The notes under the pieces were generated by a model. It made no database searches. It was not told the DNA's origin and was given only the letters and a program-made list of their open reading frames with translations. From Desertivirga xinjiangensis (lineage in GTDB: Bacteria; Bacteroidota; Bacteroidia; Sphingobacteriales; Sphingobacteriaceae), in NCBI RefSeq assembly GCF_024436435.1, contig NZ_JAFMZP010000001.1:1054001-1118000 (forward strand): a stretch of DNA of 64,000 nucleotides, in the 5' to 3' direction. The position numbers and the translations under genes were made by a program. Every line of letters starts with the position of its first letter. Within the stretch, counting starts at the first letter, position 1. This document shows, piece by piece, positions 54,099-63,838 of this stretch.

Positions 54099-54519
54099 AA
54101 ATGTCACCTTCGTCTGACCTTCTTTTGATCTTCTCCTGACCACGCTTTAGAATTTATATGAGATATAAAGGTAATGGTTAGATTTTTCATCGGGATTAGT
54201 CAATGAGGTCCTAAACCATTTCCAATAGATCTCATAACGATCTCTATAGTTTGTTAAAGCGTGTTCAGACGATGGTATGACTGTGATTAGAACAATACTT
54301 GTAAGATGTTAGGTCTGGAGTCTGTCACAGAACAATTGAGACAATTAAGCAAAACATTGAACAAAACAACCAATCTAAATTCATTTCTTTTGGCGCTGGT
54401 TCAAGTTACAAGAAATTTATACTATGCGATTCTAAAAAGTATAAAGCTGAGCTTGCTAAAATTAAAAACAGGACACTGTAAAGACCTCTAAATCCCTTCA
54501 TTATTCCTAGCTTCGCATA

Positions 54520-55242
54520 ATGAAGAAGGGCCTGGTTACATCATTCCTGTGTGTCGTTCTGCTTCAACTAGCAGCACTGGTACCTGCTGTGGCTCAAACC
54601 GTGCAGGGAGTGGTCTTGCAGCGCGGAACAAGTACGAGACTTGTGGGGGCTTTAGTGATCAATCTAAACAGTAAAGATAAAGTCAGCTCAAACAATTCCG
54701 GCGGCTTTACTATTCCTGCCTCCCTGGGAGACACTCTTGAAATTCGTTGTATAGGTTTCCTTTCGCATAAACAAGTTGTGCATACCTACGCAAGCCTTAT
54801 TGTGAATCTTCGCCAATCAAATGTTTTATCTGAAGTAGTGGTGCACGGTAATACGCTCAAAAAAGATCTGAAAGAGGTGGAAGATCAGTTCAGAAGTAAA
54901 GGGATTTATTATAAAGGAAAACCACCGCTTGCACTTTTGATACCATTTGGTGGTAGTCCGTTGACGTTCTTTCATGAATTGCTTAGTAAGGATGGGAAAA
55001 GGGCGAGAAGGTTCCACAAATATGCAGAACGCGAGCTTGAATATTATGAAATTGCTTCCAGGTTCAACAACGGAACCATTAAAAGAAGCGTTCCTATCAA
55101 AGATGATGAGCTTCTCGATTTTAAAGATGCCTATATGCCTACGGCAGAACAGCTGAGATCCTGGAACGACTTTGATCTTGTTAATTATATTAAGAGATCC
55201 TATGAAGAATTCAAGAAAACTCCCACCAGCAGCCAGGAATAA
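54520..55242 (+). CDS. Carboxypeptidase-regulatory-like (CarbopepD_reg_2) domain protein
   Basis: A 240-residue exported protein (signal 'LAALVPAVAQ'). Residues 28-110 are a beta-sandwich ('VQGVVLQRGTSTRLVGALV', 'TLEIRCIGFLSHKQVV'), the same module that opens TonB receptors, here alone with a helical C-terminal half (115-240). No barrel follows; it is not a truncated receptor because the helical part is specific. Stand-alone proteins of this type are usual in Bacteroidota; function unknown. Confidence 0.8.
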   Translation: MKKGLVTSFLCVVLLQLAALVPAVAQTVQGVVLQRGTSTRLVGALVINLNSKDKVSSNNSGGFTIPASLGDTLEIRCIGFLSHKQVVHTYASLIVNLRQSNVLSEVVVHGNTLKKDLKEVEDQFRSKGIYYKGKPPLALLIPFGGSPLTFFHELLSKDGKRARRFHKYAERELEYYEIASRFNNGTIKRSVPIKDDELLDFKDAYMPTAEQLRSWNDFDLVNYIKRSYEEFKKTPTSSQE

Positions 55243-55325
55243 TTTAACTTGTCTAAAAGACAATTAATCACTTGCAGAATGCCAACTGTATTCCTTTCTT
55301 TGGAATTTATTTAAAGAAAATCAAA

Positions 55326-56414
55326 ATGAGCTCCGCTATAACCATCCGGGATTATAAATTATATAAAGCAACTGCTGCGCTGAAAAAGCCAATTGCCGAC
55401 GCTACACATACCCTTCAGGAAATTTCCTTCCTTGTACTTCGCCTTCAGCTTGAAAATGGCATTGTAGGTGAGTCATATTTACTTTCTTTTCAGTACTCGC
55501 CTGAAGCGATACGAGGCGCTTTTAGGGACTTGCTTCCTCATATAAAAGGTTATGCGACACACGAAACAGGCAAGGTGATTAAAAAAATTGATGACCTGTC
55601 GGAGTATTTTGGAAACCAGGGAATCAATCGCTGGGCTCAGGCGGCTATTAATATTGCCATGTGGGACGCCTGGGGAAAGTATCTGGGACAACCTGTCAAT
55701 AAAATTTTGGGCACTCATCGCGACAAATGCTCTATATATGGCAGCGGTGGCTGGATTTCATACTCTGTAGACGAGCTGATTGAAGAGGTTTCAGGTTATG
55801 TGGAGAGAGGTTTTCGCGCCGTTAAGATCAAGGTCGGCTCCCCCAACTGGCGCACAGACCTTGAGCGATTAAAACTGGTTCGTAATGCAGTAGGGAGGGA
55901 AGTGAATATTATGATGGATGCTAACCAGGGAATGACCTTACCTGCAGCGATCCAGCTGGCAAATGCAGCCAGAGAACTGGATATCTTTTGGTTTGAGGAG
56001 CCTTTGCATCATCAAAATTTTGATGGTTATCAATCTCTTAAACAGCAAACCGGCATTTCGCTGGCCATGGGAGAACGGGAGTACGATACCCTGCCTTTAG
56101 TTGCTTTACTGCAAAGAAAAGCTATCGACATCTGGCAGCCGGATCTGCTTCGCATTGGCAGCGTTGAGGCATGGCGCGAAAGTGCAGCCCTGGCTAATAG
56201 TTATCATGTGCCAGTGTTGCCACATTATTATAAGGATTACGATGTTCCCCTGGTTTGTTCTGTGCCAAACGGTTTAGGTGTTGAGTCGTTTGACTGGATC
56301 GATCCTTTGATTGATCAACCCATGCTGGTAAGGGATGGATTCGCTTACCCGCATGAAGGTCCGGGCTGGGGCTTCAATTTTATTGATGAGCTTTTAACGG
56401 AAATCGCTATATAA
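55326..56414 (+). CDS. Mandelate racemase/muconate-lactonizing family enzyme
   Basis: About 362 residues from ATG 55326 (MSSAITIRDYKLYKATAAL). Enolase-superfamily barrel: the Lys pair in 'AVKIKVGSPNW', metal ligands Asp in 'NIMMDANQGM', Glu in 'FWFEEPLHHQ' and Glu in 'LAMGEREYD', and His in 'VLPHYYKDYDVP'. It abstracts an alpha proton from a carboxylate, as in sugar-acid dehydratases or racemases. No neighbouring sugar-acid genes fix the substrate. Confidence 0.9.
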   Translation: MSSAITIRDYKLYKATAALKKPIADATHTLQEISFLVLRLQLENGIVGESYLLSFQYSPEAIRGAFRDLLPHIKGYATHETGKVIKKIDDLSEYFGNQGINRWAQAAINIAMWDAWGKYLGQPVNKILGTHRDKCSIYGSGGWISYSVDELIEEVSGYVERGFRAVKIKVGSPNWRTDLERLKLVRNAVGREVNIMMDANQGMTLPAAIQLANAARELDIFWFEEPLHHQNFDGYQSLKQQTGISLAMGEREYDTLPLVALLQRKAIDIWQPDLLRIGSVEAWRESAALANSYHVPVLPHYYKDYDVPLVCSVPNGLGVESFDWIDPLIDQPMLVRDGFAYPHEGPGWGFNFIDELLTEIAI

Positions 56415-56465
56415 TAGGCTTTTTAATTTCTTATATTTACGATAATCTATAGTAAGCTTTAGCGA

Positions 56466-56711
56466 ATGAAAAACCGTAAAATGTTAATGGTTGCCAGGAA
56501 GGTCCAGAGTGAAGAAGAAGATTCTTTAGATGTTCAATTTTGGCTAGATCAGCCGGTTGCTGCCAGAATATCAGAGGTTACCAGATTACGTCAGGAGTAT
56601 TATAGCTGGCTTTTAGGTGAGTTTCCAAAACGTATGGAAAAGATTGTCTCTAGAAAAAAAATATGTGCCTGGGGCATTTGTCTGACTGTTAGCCAGTTTT
56701 TTCTAGAATAA
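56466..56711 (+). CDS. Small protein of unknown function
   Basis: An 81-residue protein. 'DVQFWLDQPVAARISEVTRL' followed by 'RQEYYSWLL' resembles a short helical module (W..P..eRi..v..LR..Y) that I recall from Bacteroidota small proteins next to nucleotidyltransferase or toxin-like genes, though no such partner is here. The last third ('KKICAWGICLTVSQFFLE') is hydrophobic and unlike the family; it may be altered by a frameshift. Function unknown. Confidence 0.4.
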   Translation: MKNRKMLMVARKVQSEEEDSLDVQFWLDQPVAARISEVTRLRQEYYSWLLGEFPKRMEKIVSRKKICAWGICLTVSQFFLE

Positions 56712-56740
56712 GCTTAAATTCACACATACAGATCTGTCTT

Positions 56741-57655
56741 ATGCTTGATATTGTTATAGAAGCTCGTAAAGCTTCGCTGGCACCGGGTATGGATGTCAAA
56801 AGAATTCTCCCATTTCGCCTTCACAGAATGATCGGACCTTTCATTTTTATGGACCATGCCGGGCCAGTGGAGATAGAACCTTCGCAGACCTCTTCTATAG
56901 ACGTGCTGCCACACCCGCATATCGGTCTTTCTACAGTAAGTTATTTATTTGGTGGGCAGGTTACTCACCGTGATAGCTTGGGGGTGCAGCAGGTTATCCG
57001 CCCCGGGGAGGTTAACTGGATGACAGCAGGTCGGGGGATCTCTCATTCTGAACGCTTTGAAGATCCCTCGGTGTTAGCCGGAGGAAGTCTCGAACTGATC
57101 CAAACCTGGGTGGCGCTGCCGGAAAAGGATGAAGAAGCTGAACCTTCTTTCGATAATTACCAGCCTGATGAACTACCGGTTTTCACGGATACCGGCGTTT
57201 GGATGAGGTTGATTGCAGGGAATGCATATGGTCTGACCAATAAGGTTAAAACTCATTCGCCCCTGTTTTATATCCATGTTGTACTGCAGAAGAGCGCACA
57301 TTTCGGACTACCGCAGGAGCATTCGGAAAGGGGAGTATATATCGCAAAGGGGAGTATCGAAGTATCGGGGGTAACTTATCCTGCAGGACAGTTACTGGTA
57401 TTTACGAAAGGCGTTGATCCAATGATCATTGCCAAAGAGCCATCTGTGCTGATGCTGCTGGGCGGTGAGCACTTAGGGCACCGGCATATCTGGTGGAACT
57501 TTGTATCATCCAGAAAGGAACGTATCGAACAAGCTAAAGCCGATTGGATGGAGGGCAGAATTTTGCTGCCCCCAAACGATAACCACGAGTTTATTCCATT
57601 GCCCGAGGATAAAAGAGGGCCTGCGGGTACTCCTGCTCCCGAGGCCTTGTCGTAA
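56741..57655 (+). CDS. Pirin family protein (second copy)
   Basis: A 304-residue bicupin. N-terminal metal-site motifs 'LPHPHIGLSTVSYLFGGQV', 'HRDSLG' and 'GRGISHSERF', as in YhaK-like/quercetinase-type pirins. C-terminal domain 'GVYIAKGSIEVSGVTYPAGQ'. A distinct paralog of the protein at 12704. Its 3' end lies 10 bases from the converging T9SS gene. Confidence 0.92.
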   Translation: MLDIVIEARKASLAPGMDVKRILPFRLHRMIGPFIFMDHAGPVEIEPSQTSSIDVLPHPHIGLSTVSYLFGGQVTHRDSLGVQQVIRPGEVNWMTAGRGISHSERFEDPSVLAGGSLELIQTWVALPEKDEEAEPSFDNYQPDELPVFTDTGVWMRLIAGNAYGLTNKVKTHSPLFYIHVVLQKSAHFGLPQEHSERGVYIAKGSIEVSGVTYPAGQLLVFTKGVDPMIIAKEPSVLMLLGGEHLGHRHIWWNFVSSRKERIEQAKADWMEGRILLPPNDNHEFIPLPEDKRGPAGTPAPEALS

Positions 57656-57665
57656 TCCAGGATCT

Positions 57666-60290
57666 TTATTGTTTAATAAAGGTAAAGCTCCTTTTAAAGC
57701 GGTTTTCACCTGAAATAGTCATAATATAGGAACCAGGAGATAAGCTGTCTCTCAGATAAAAAGAGTAAACGTTATCTCCCGGTTTTGTCTTTATAGTTTC
57801 CTGCTGGATTACAGATCCATTTAGTGTATAAATACCGATCAGGAGTTCCCTGTTTCCATAATTATTAACTTGTAGGTTCAGTTTATCAGCTGCCACCAAA
57901 GGATTTGGGAAGATCCTTAACTCTGTCTTGTCAAGATCAAAAGAAACTGTCTTTGTCCCCAGGACCGTGCTTGTGCCATTTTTGTCAACCTGCACTAACC
58001 TGTAATAATTGGTGCCGTTTGCTGGCTCTGTATCATAGCAGACATATTGCGAGCCTGGGTTAGGCCTGATATGGAGCAGGGTAGTGTATGAATCGTTATT
58101 TACGGCACGTTCAAGAATGAAACCCTGGTTGTTAGATTCCCAAAGAGTGGTCCATGCGAGTTTTACCTGTTCCTTTTGTTTGATTGCAGTAAAATTTAAC
58201 AGGCTCACGGGAAGCGGACCATCACTTACTGTAAGAACCCTGGCATAAGTAGTGTAATCGGAGTAAACCGCATAGAGTTTTCCGGAATTGGCTGCCATTA
58301 CCGGATGAAATACCGTTGAAGCAGTAAAGCCAGGCTGACCTGCGTCAATCCAGTCTCCTCCTTGAAATTTCTTTACAGTGAACCTGTACCTGGCATCTCC
58401 GTCTTCATAGCCAATATAGGGTATGTTATTAATAAAATCAATGTTCAATGCACGTGCATCTGTCCCTGAAATGCCCTCATCAGTACCGACATAATGCCAG
58501 TTAGTACCATCAAAACTCTTTACGCTAACCTTCTGCGAAGCTGAATAATCCTTGAAAACCACAAAGGGTATTCCTTGATTAAAAGCCAGGTCTACCTCTC
58601 CATCTGAAAATAGTGATTGATCAGCGCCTAATCTCGTCCAGACACTCCCGTCATATTTTTTTACTATCACCTGCTGGTCATTCTCCTCAATGAAAGCCAC
58701 ATAGAGAATGTTATTGTTAAAAGCAATTCTGCTCACTTTCGCAGCTCCTGCACTTACACTTTCACCACCCACCATGTCCCAGCCTGATCCGTCGAATTTC
58801 AGTACAGAGATTTTACCGTTATTAGCCTCATCCCTTAAAATTACATAGGGGATATTATTGTTCACAGCAATGGAAGTGTAAGAAGCCGCTCCTGTTGAAA
58901 AACCTGAATTACCCACCGGAGTCCAGTTGCTCCCATTGAACGACATAACAGTGGCTTTGTTACTATTATATGCATCCTGATAAACCACGTACGGAGTATT
59001 GTTACTTATAGCAATGTCGCAAAACCTGGCCGCCGCTTCTGAAAAACCGGCTGTACCTACATCATTCCAGGCACCATCAAACTTTTTGACACGGATCTTG
59101 CTGTTTAATGCTGAATCAGAGAAAGCGACGTAGGGAGTTTCGCCAGAAAAGCTGATTGAATTGTATCTTGATCTTCCGGATGAAATTCCTTTTTCCCAAA
59201 GCGAAATCCATTTATTGTTTTCCAGCTTCTGCACTCTTGCACGCCCGGTATTCGCGGCATCCTGGAAAAGAATATATGGAGAATTGTTGCGAACATAAAT
59301 AGATGAATGCTGCATTAACTCGCTGTGCAAGCCTTCACTGCCGGCATCTACCCAGCCAGAGCCGTCAAATTTCTTAACTTCTGGCCTGCCGTCGTTTGAA
59401 GCATTGGCATACAGTAAATAAACAGTGCTGCTGCTTGCATCCATAGCTAAATACCTCCCGTCAGCAAATTTCGACCCGGCGGAAACCCAGTCGTTCCCAT
59501 CCAACTTCATCACTGTAGTTTTATGATCGATGCTTTCCTCATAAACAACGTATGGAGCGGAACCGCTGAAAACGATCTGGGTATTCCAGACATTAGATGC
59601 TGAAAAAGAAGGTTCCCCAACATATGTCCATGCGGTATTTGAAAATTTCATTACGCTGGCCTTGCTGGTTATAGCATCCACGTACGCTACATAAGGGGTA
59701 TTGCCGAAAAATGCTAATGAAGGTCGGTTAATGGCGGTCGCTGTAAATCCCTCTGTACCTACGGGAAACCAGTTATTGCTTTCGAATTTTTTTAAGGTAG
59801 GTTTTGAGTTGCTTTTTTCTTTATAGAGTACATACGGGATGTTTTCGTTGACGCTCAGAGAAAGATCTTCAACCGGACCCGTTGAAAACCCTTGGGCTCC
59901 TACCGGAATCCAATTGCTTCCATCGAACATCACTACGGAGACCTTATTTTCGTGGTTCCCGTCAATATAACCAAGATAGATGTTCGTTTCGCTGACAGCA
60001 ATGCTTACCGAGGTAGCAATGCCGGGAGAGACTGGTGAAGCACCGAGGTCGCTCCATCGCGTTCCGTCGAATTTTCTTACACAGGCTCTGTTATCGGAAT
60101 TTATAAAAGCAATATAGACATTGTCATTCTGATCAACCACTATGTCGTTATAACTTATAGAACTTGCGGGTTGATTAAAATCATCAGGACCTAAGGGCTG
60201 CCATGTCTGGGATTTTAGGGGAGTTAAAGAGAGAAATATTAACAGAGCTGTCAACAATCCACCGTGTCGGAAGGATAAAAAACTATTCAT
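57666..60290 (-). CDS. Large repeat protein with type IX secretion sorting domain
   Basis: An 874-residue secreted protein. Signal peptide, then about 13-14 repeats of roughly 47 residues (residues 30-690), each with a strand set like 'PYVVYQDA', 'ATVMSFNGSNWTPVG' and 'SIAVNNN'. These look like beta-propeller blades, perhaps two seven-bladed propellers. Then an FnIII-like segment ('PVSLLNFTAIKQKEQVKLAW') and a C-terminal T9SS type A sorting domain (about 800-874, 'LRIFPNPLVAADKLNL', ending 'RSFTFIKQ'). It should be exported across the outer membrane and anchored or released. A likely adhesin or glycan binder. Confidence 0.9.
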   Translation of the reverse strand: MNSFLSFRHGGLLTALLIFLSLTPLKSQTWQPLGPDDFNQPASSISYNDIVVDQNDNVYIAFINSDNRACVRKFDGTRWSDLGASPVSPGIATSVSIAVSETNIYLGYIDGNHENKVSVVMFDGSNWIPVGAQGFSTGPVEDLSLSVNENIPYVLYKEKSNSKPTLKKFESNNWFPVGTEGFTATAINRPSLAFFGNTPYVAYVDAITSKASVMKFSNTAWTYVGEPSFSASNVWNTQIVFSGSAPYVVYEESIDHKTTVMKLDGNDWVSAGSKFADGRYLAMDASSSTVYLLYANASNDGRPEVKKFDGSGWVDAGSEGLHSELMQHSSIYVRNNSPYILFQDAANTGRARVQKLENNKWISLWEKGISSGRSRYNSISFSGETPYVAFSDSALNSKIRVKKFDGAWNDVGTAGFSEAAARFCDIAISNNTPYVVYQDAYNSNKATVMSFNGSNWTPVGNSGFSTGAASYTSIAVNNNIPYVILRDEANNGKISVLKFDGSGWDMVGGESVSAGAAKVSRIAFNNNILYVAFIEENDQQVIVKKYDGSVWTRLGADQSLFSDGEVDLAFNQGIPFVVFKDYSASQKVSVKSFDGTNWHYVGTDEGISGTDARALNIDFINNIPYIGYEDGDARYRFTVKKFQGGDWIDAGQPGFTASTVFHPVMAANSGKLYAVYSDYTTYARVLTVSDGPLPVSLLNFTAIKQKEQVKLAWTTLWESNNQGFILERAVNNDSYTTLLHIRPNPGSQYVCYDTEPANGTNYYRLVQVDKNGTSTVLGTKTVSFDLDKTELRIFPNPLVAADKLNLQVNNYGNRELLIGIYTLNGSVIQQETIKTKPGDNVYSFYLRDSLSPGSYIMTISGENRFKRSFTFIKQ

Positions 60291-60355
60291 GCGTATAATA
60301 AGGATTTACCTCAGAGTCAAAATTAATTTTATTTCTCTTGAACTTTAAATATTTC

Positions 60356-61072
60356 TCATTTGCCAGCCGGGCTGTTAGGAATTAGTGGTGCGGCAATTAC
60401 AATTTGCATGGCTTGTTCTTTTGTAAACCCTGCAGCAACTAGCGCCTCATAATAAGATCTGCTTATTTGCGCCAGTTTTTTTAGTATTTCTGGCTGGCCC
60501 AGATAATTCAGATGAACATCTATAGATGATTTATAGATTTCCTTGTACATGTCTCCAAAGTTGTTCATAAATTTTGGCGGGGGTGGAGGCGTCAAAACTA
60601 CATCGGTGTATTTGTCTTCAGGGAAATGTGATGTCTGCTCGTCGGATGTTCTTTTCTTTGTAAGATCGACTCCATAAAAGTTGAAGTCGAATTTGGTTCC
60701 CGGTTCCACTTCAATAATGTCAAATAAGCGGGTGTCGGAAGGAATAGGCTGGAAGTAAACGATAAAAGAGTGCTTTTTCTCATCTGGTTTGAAATAATAC
60801 ATTTGAGGCGAGATGCTAATTCCTTCCGATTTAACGTAATGATACCTTTTTCCGTCCGGTGTATTAATATAGATTTTAGGATCTAACCGTATCCATCCAT
60901 TATTATTCAGATGCTCGAAACTGACAATGGTATGCTGTTTAGTGAATTCCACTTTCGTTATGTAACAGATCCCGTCGCCTACACTTCCTACATAAGGATT
61001 CTCATAGACCTGAGAAAAACCTGTAACAAAAAAGAATAGAAGGAGTCCGGTTAATAGCAACTTACTTTTCAT
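60356..61072 (-). CDS. Secreted protein of unknown function
   Basis: A 238-residue exported protein with a signal ending FVTGFSQ. Beta-rich first part ('ICYITKVEFTKQHTIVSFEH') with a Pro run ('TPPPPPKF') near residue 165 and a helical end. The Pro run depends on EF-P for translation, present in this window. 66 bases after the start of the T9SS gene on the same strand (that gene is downstream), so both may be co-transcribed. Domain not recognised. Confidence 0.5.
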   Translation of the reverse strand: MKSKLLLTGLLLFFFVTGFSQVYENPYVGSVGDGICYITKVEFTKQHTIVSFEHLNNNGWIRLDPKIYINTPDGKRYHYVKSEGISISPQMYYFKPDEKKHSFIVYFQPIPSDTRLFDIIEVEPGTKFDFNFYGVDLTKKRTSDEQTSHFPEDKYTDVVLTPPPPPKFMNNFGDMYKEIYKSSIDVHLNYLGQPEILKKLAQISRSYYEALVAAGFTKEQAMQIVIAAPLIPNSPAGK

Positions 61073-61214
61073 ATTTTAAATTTGATTCTCTAAATATAAA
61101 TTATTTAACTGGATATTTAATATTGTTTAAATCGCTTAATTTGTTGTTGGTTTAATCTTCACTACTGACATAGGGTTGTCAATTTCACCCTGATATTTGT
61201 GCAAAACAATTTCA

Positions 61215-61673
61215 ATGGAAACCCAAAAAGAAAATGCATTTAATGTAATTGGTATCGCAGTGCGTACCACAAATGAAGACGGCAAGTCCTCCAAAGACAT
61301 ACCGGAACTTTGGACCCGATTTATGAGTGAAAACATACCAGCGCAGATCACCGGAAAACTTGATGAATGTATCTATTGCCTGTACACAGAATACGAAAAG
61401 GATCATACCCGGCCATACACAACAATCCTGGGATGCAGAGTTGACAGCATTCAAGAGATCCCTGATGGCCTTGTTGGTAGAACCGTTGAGGAGGGTATGT
61501 ATAATCGCTTTGTTGCCAAAGGCAACTTAATGGAGGGTGCGGTTTTCAATGAGTGGCTGAAGATATGGAACTCTGATATTGACAGGGCTTTCACTACAGA
61601 CTATGAGGTATACGGCGAAGCCTCCCAGGATCCTGTTAATGGGGAAGCTGACATTTTTGTTGCTGTGAAATGA
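61215..61673 (+). CDS. GyrI-like effector-binding domain protein
   Basis: A 152-residue protein of the AraC-effector/GyrI (SHS2) fold from ATG 61215: 'FNVIGIAVRTTNEDGKSSKD' then 'IYCLYTEYEKDHTRPYTTIL' and 'GRTVEEGMYNRFVAKG'. Stand-alone copies bind small cationic ligands or hydrolyse some of them. No fused DNA-binding part. Monocistronic. Confidence 0.85.
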   Translation: METQKENAFNVIGIAVRTTNEDGKSSKDIPELWTRFMSENIPAQITGKLDECIYCLYTEYEKDHTRPYTTILGCRVDSIQEIPDGLVGRTVEEGMYNRFVAKGNLMEGAVFNEWLKIWNSDIDRAFTTDYEVYGEASQDPVNGEADIFVAVK

Positions 61674-61929
61674 GCGACCGGCTTAAAGAACAGGATGCCT
61701 GTACGCTGAAATGACTCTCCTTAAAGCTCCATAACACTCTATTATGGAGCAAACCGAAATCTATGCAGAGATGGATAGTCTCCTCCCGGCTGCAGTATTA
61801 GCTGAAGCGTAAGATTTAATATATACTTCAATTAAAATTTCGTTTATTTACTTAACCAATCGCTAATGCTTATTTGATCTCCAGATAACATTAGATAACC
61901 AATTTTGCGCCGGAGTAAACTGTTGTTTC

Positions 61930-62502
61930 ATGTCAAGTTATTCAGATAGGAGTATTGATGAGTTGTTTTTTTCTATCAGGCAAAGAGATCCTTTGGCGTT
62001 TGAAGAATTGTATTCCAGAACCTGGAAAGACCTATTCTCCATAGCCTATAAACGCCTTCGTGACGAGGATACATGTAAAGATATTTTGCAGGAAATTTAT
62101 ATAGATCTTTGGAACCGGGCGGCTGATTTGGAAATTTTAAATATTAAATCGTATCTATCCACAGCAACGAGGTATAAGATTATAACGCACATAAGCAGGA
62201 ATTCTGGAAAGTCATATATTTTTGACCACTTGGAATATATGCTGGAGTCTTATGACAAGGCGGATCACAGCCTTAATAAGAAAGAACTGCAAAAGATAGT
62301 AGATTTATGGATTGATACGCTTCCGAAGAAAAGAAAAGAAATTTTTCTTCTTAAGATTGAAAGCAACAAAACAACTACTGAAATAAGTTCTGAACTCAAT
62401 ATTTCGCGGAAAACTGTTCAGAATCAATTGCAGACAGCCTTGTCTGGTCTTAAGATCCACCTGAATAAGCTGGCTCTTTTACTCTCCATATTATTTTTTT
62501 AA
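61930..62502 (+). CDS. ECF RNA polymerase sigma factor (second locus)
   Basis: A 190-residue ECF sigma. Region 2: 'LAFEELYSRTWKDLFSIAYK', 'CKDILQEIYIDLWNR'; region 4: 'KKRKEIFLLKIESNKTTTEI', 'NISRKTVQNQLQTALSGL'. Followed by FecR and a TonB receptor start, repeating the order at 36700. The upstream bases 61860-61920 hold AATTTTGCG, near TAnnTTTG. No other gene between 61674 and 61929. Confidence 0.92.
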   Translation: MSSYSDRSIDELFFSIRQRDPLAFEELYSRTWKDLFSIAYKRLRDEDTCKDILQEIYIDLWNRAADLEILNIKSYLSTATRYKIITHISRNSGKSYIFDHLEYMLESYDKADHSLNKKELQKIVDLWIDTLPKKRKEIFLLKIESNKTTTEISSELNISRKTVQNQLQTALSGLKIHLNKLALLLSILFF

Positions 62503-62575
62503 TTTTTTTTTTGGGACTTTTCCGATCTCGTGAGACTATACACTGATCTGCGGCTGATGCAGATCTTTTTAGCTC

Positions 62576-63736
62576 ATGAAGAAAACCTTATCAAACAAAA
62601 AACACTTACAGCAGATCGCCAAAAAGATCCTCGATGGCTCCGCATCCCCGGAAGAGAGAGCTTTTTTTGAAGCTTTTTATAACAATTTTGATAAACAGGA
62701 AATCGATAGCAAAGCGTTTGATGAGATTGATCAAAAGCTTAGAAAGAATATCCTGGCTCACATTACATCCGAAGAACCTCAGCCTGCCAAAGTTCTTTTT
62801 ATCAGACCTTTGAGGAAACTCAGACTTGTTGCTGCAGCTATTGCCGGATTTTTGATTATAAGCAGTATAGCTTTGTATTATTATTCTCATATCAAGGCTG
62901 ATGGTCAGCACTTCACTAATAATACATCGCCTTTAATTCCTGCCAAAGATAAAGCTATCCTCGTTCTTGAAGATGGCAGGGAAGTGGAACTTGATAGTAC
63001 AGAAATAGATATCTCAAAAATTGCCGTTTCAGATGTACTTAACCAGTCTTCATCGTCCGGTCAGAGCTCTGCCGGCTCTCAGATCCAATTCAACTCTGTT
63101 TATACTGCTCCGGCCAGTACATACAATGTTATCCTGAGTGATGGCACACACGTGTGGTTAAATGCACGCTCTCGCTTGAGGTACCCGGGCAAATTTTCCG
63201 GTGACGAGCGTAAAGTTGAATTAGAGGGTGAGGCTTATTTTGAGGTGGCGAAACAGTATACTCAACAAGGTGAAAAGATACCTTTTAAAGTGATAACAGG
63301 AACACAGGAAGTTGAAGTACTTGGAACCGAGTTTAACATCAACAGCTATTCACAGGGTCGTATTTTAACAACTCTCATCTCGGGAAGTGTAAGGTTAAAT
63401 GATACCCGGAGTCCTGGAAGCTCAATACTATTAAAACCACTTCAGCAGGCAGAGTACCAGGGAGCATCTTTCAAGACCAGGCAGGCAAATCCTGAGAAGA
63501 TATTAGCCTGGAAAAACGGAGTGTTCCATTTTGATAATCAAACTATTGAAGAGATAATGGAGGAAGTATCTGATTGGTACCAGGTCGATTTCACCATTGA
63601 TGATCAAGCGAAAAGGGAGCGCTTTACAGGGATACTTTCCCGGTACAACAACATAGAGTCATTGGTGAACAAGTTAAGATTAACCAACAGTTTAACGATC
63701 GAAATAAAAGGAAGGGAGGTTTCAGTGACCAAATAA
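62576..63736 (+). CDS. FecR-family anti-sigma factor (second locus)
   Basis: A 386-residue protein. Cytoplasmic part to residue 85; transmembrane helix about 87-105 ('LVAAAIAGFLIISSIALYYY'); a periplasmic insert with Ser/Gly linker ('SSSSGQSSAGSQIQF'); FecR domain 'VILSDGTHVWLNARSRLRYPG', 'KVELEGEAYFEVAKQ', 'VLGTEFNINSY'. Relatives of this subtype serve SusC/RagA loci, and the partner receptor begins at 63839. Confidence 0.93.
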   Translation: MKKTLSNKKHLQQIAKKILDGSASPEERAFFEAFYNNFDKQEIDSKAFDEIDQKLRKNILAHITSEEPQPAKVLFIRPLRKLRLVAAAIAGFLIISSIALYYYSHIKADGQHFTNNTSPLIPAKDKAILVLEDGREVELDSTEIDISKIAVSDVLNQSSSSGQSSAGSQIQFNSVYTAPASTYNVILSDGTHVWLNARSRLRYPGKFSGDERKVELEGEAYFEVAKQYTQQGEKIPFKVITGTQEVEVLGTEFNINSYSQGRILTTLISGSVRLNDTRSPGSSILLKPLQQAEYQGASFKTRQANPEKILAWKNGVFHFDNQTIEEIMEEVSDWYQVDFTIDDQAKRERFTGILSRYNNIESLVNKLRLTNSLTIEIKGREVSVTK

Positions 63737-63838
63737 TTGCGCAAACATAGTCATAATAGTAAACCGGAATGCAGCAACATCCCGGCTTATTAACTGAAAT
63801 GTCAAGGTATACACATTAACCAACAATCAGATATTCAA

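Noticed and set aside
54306-54491. 61-codon frame after the fasciclin operon
   Set aside because: Simple Leu/Lys composition, no start signal, poor match to any family; left in the gap.
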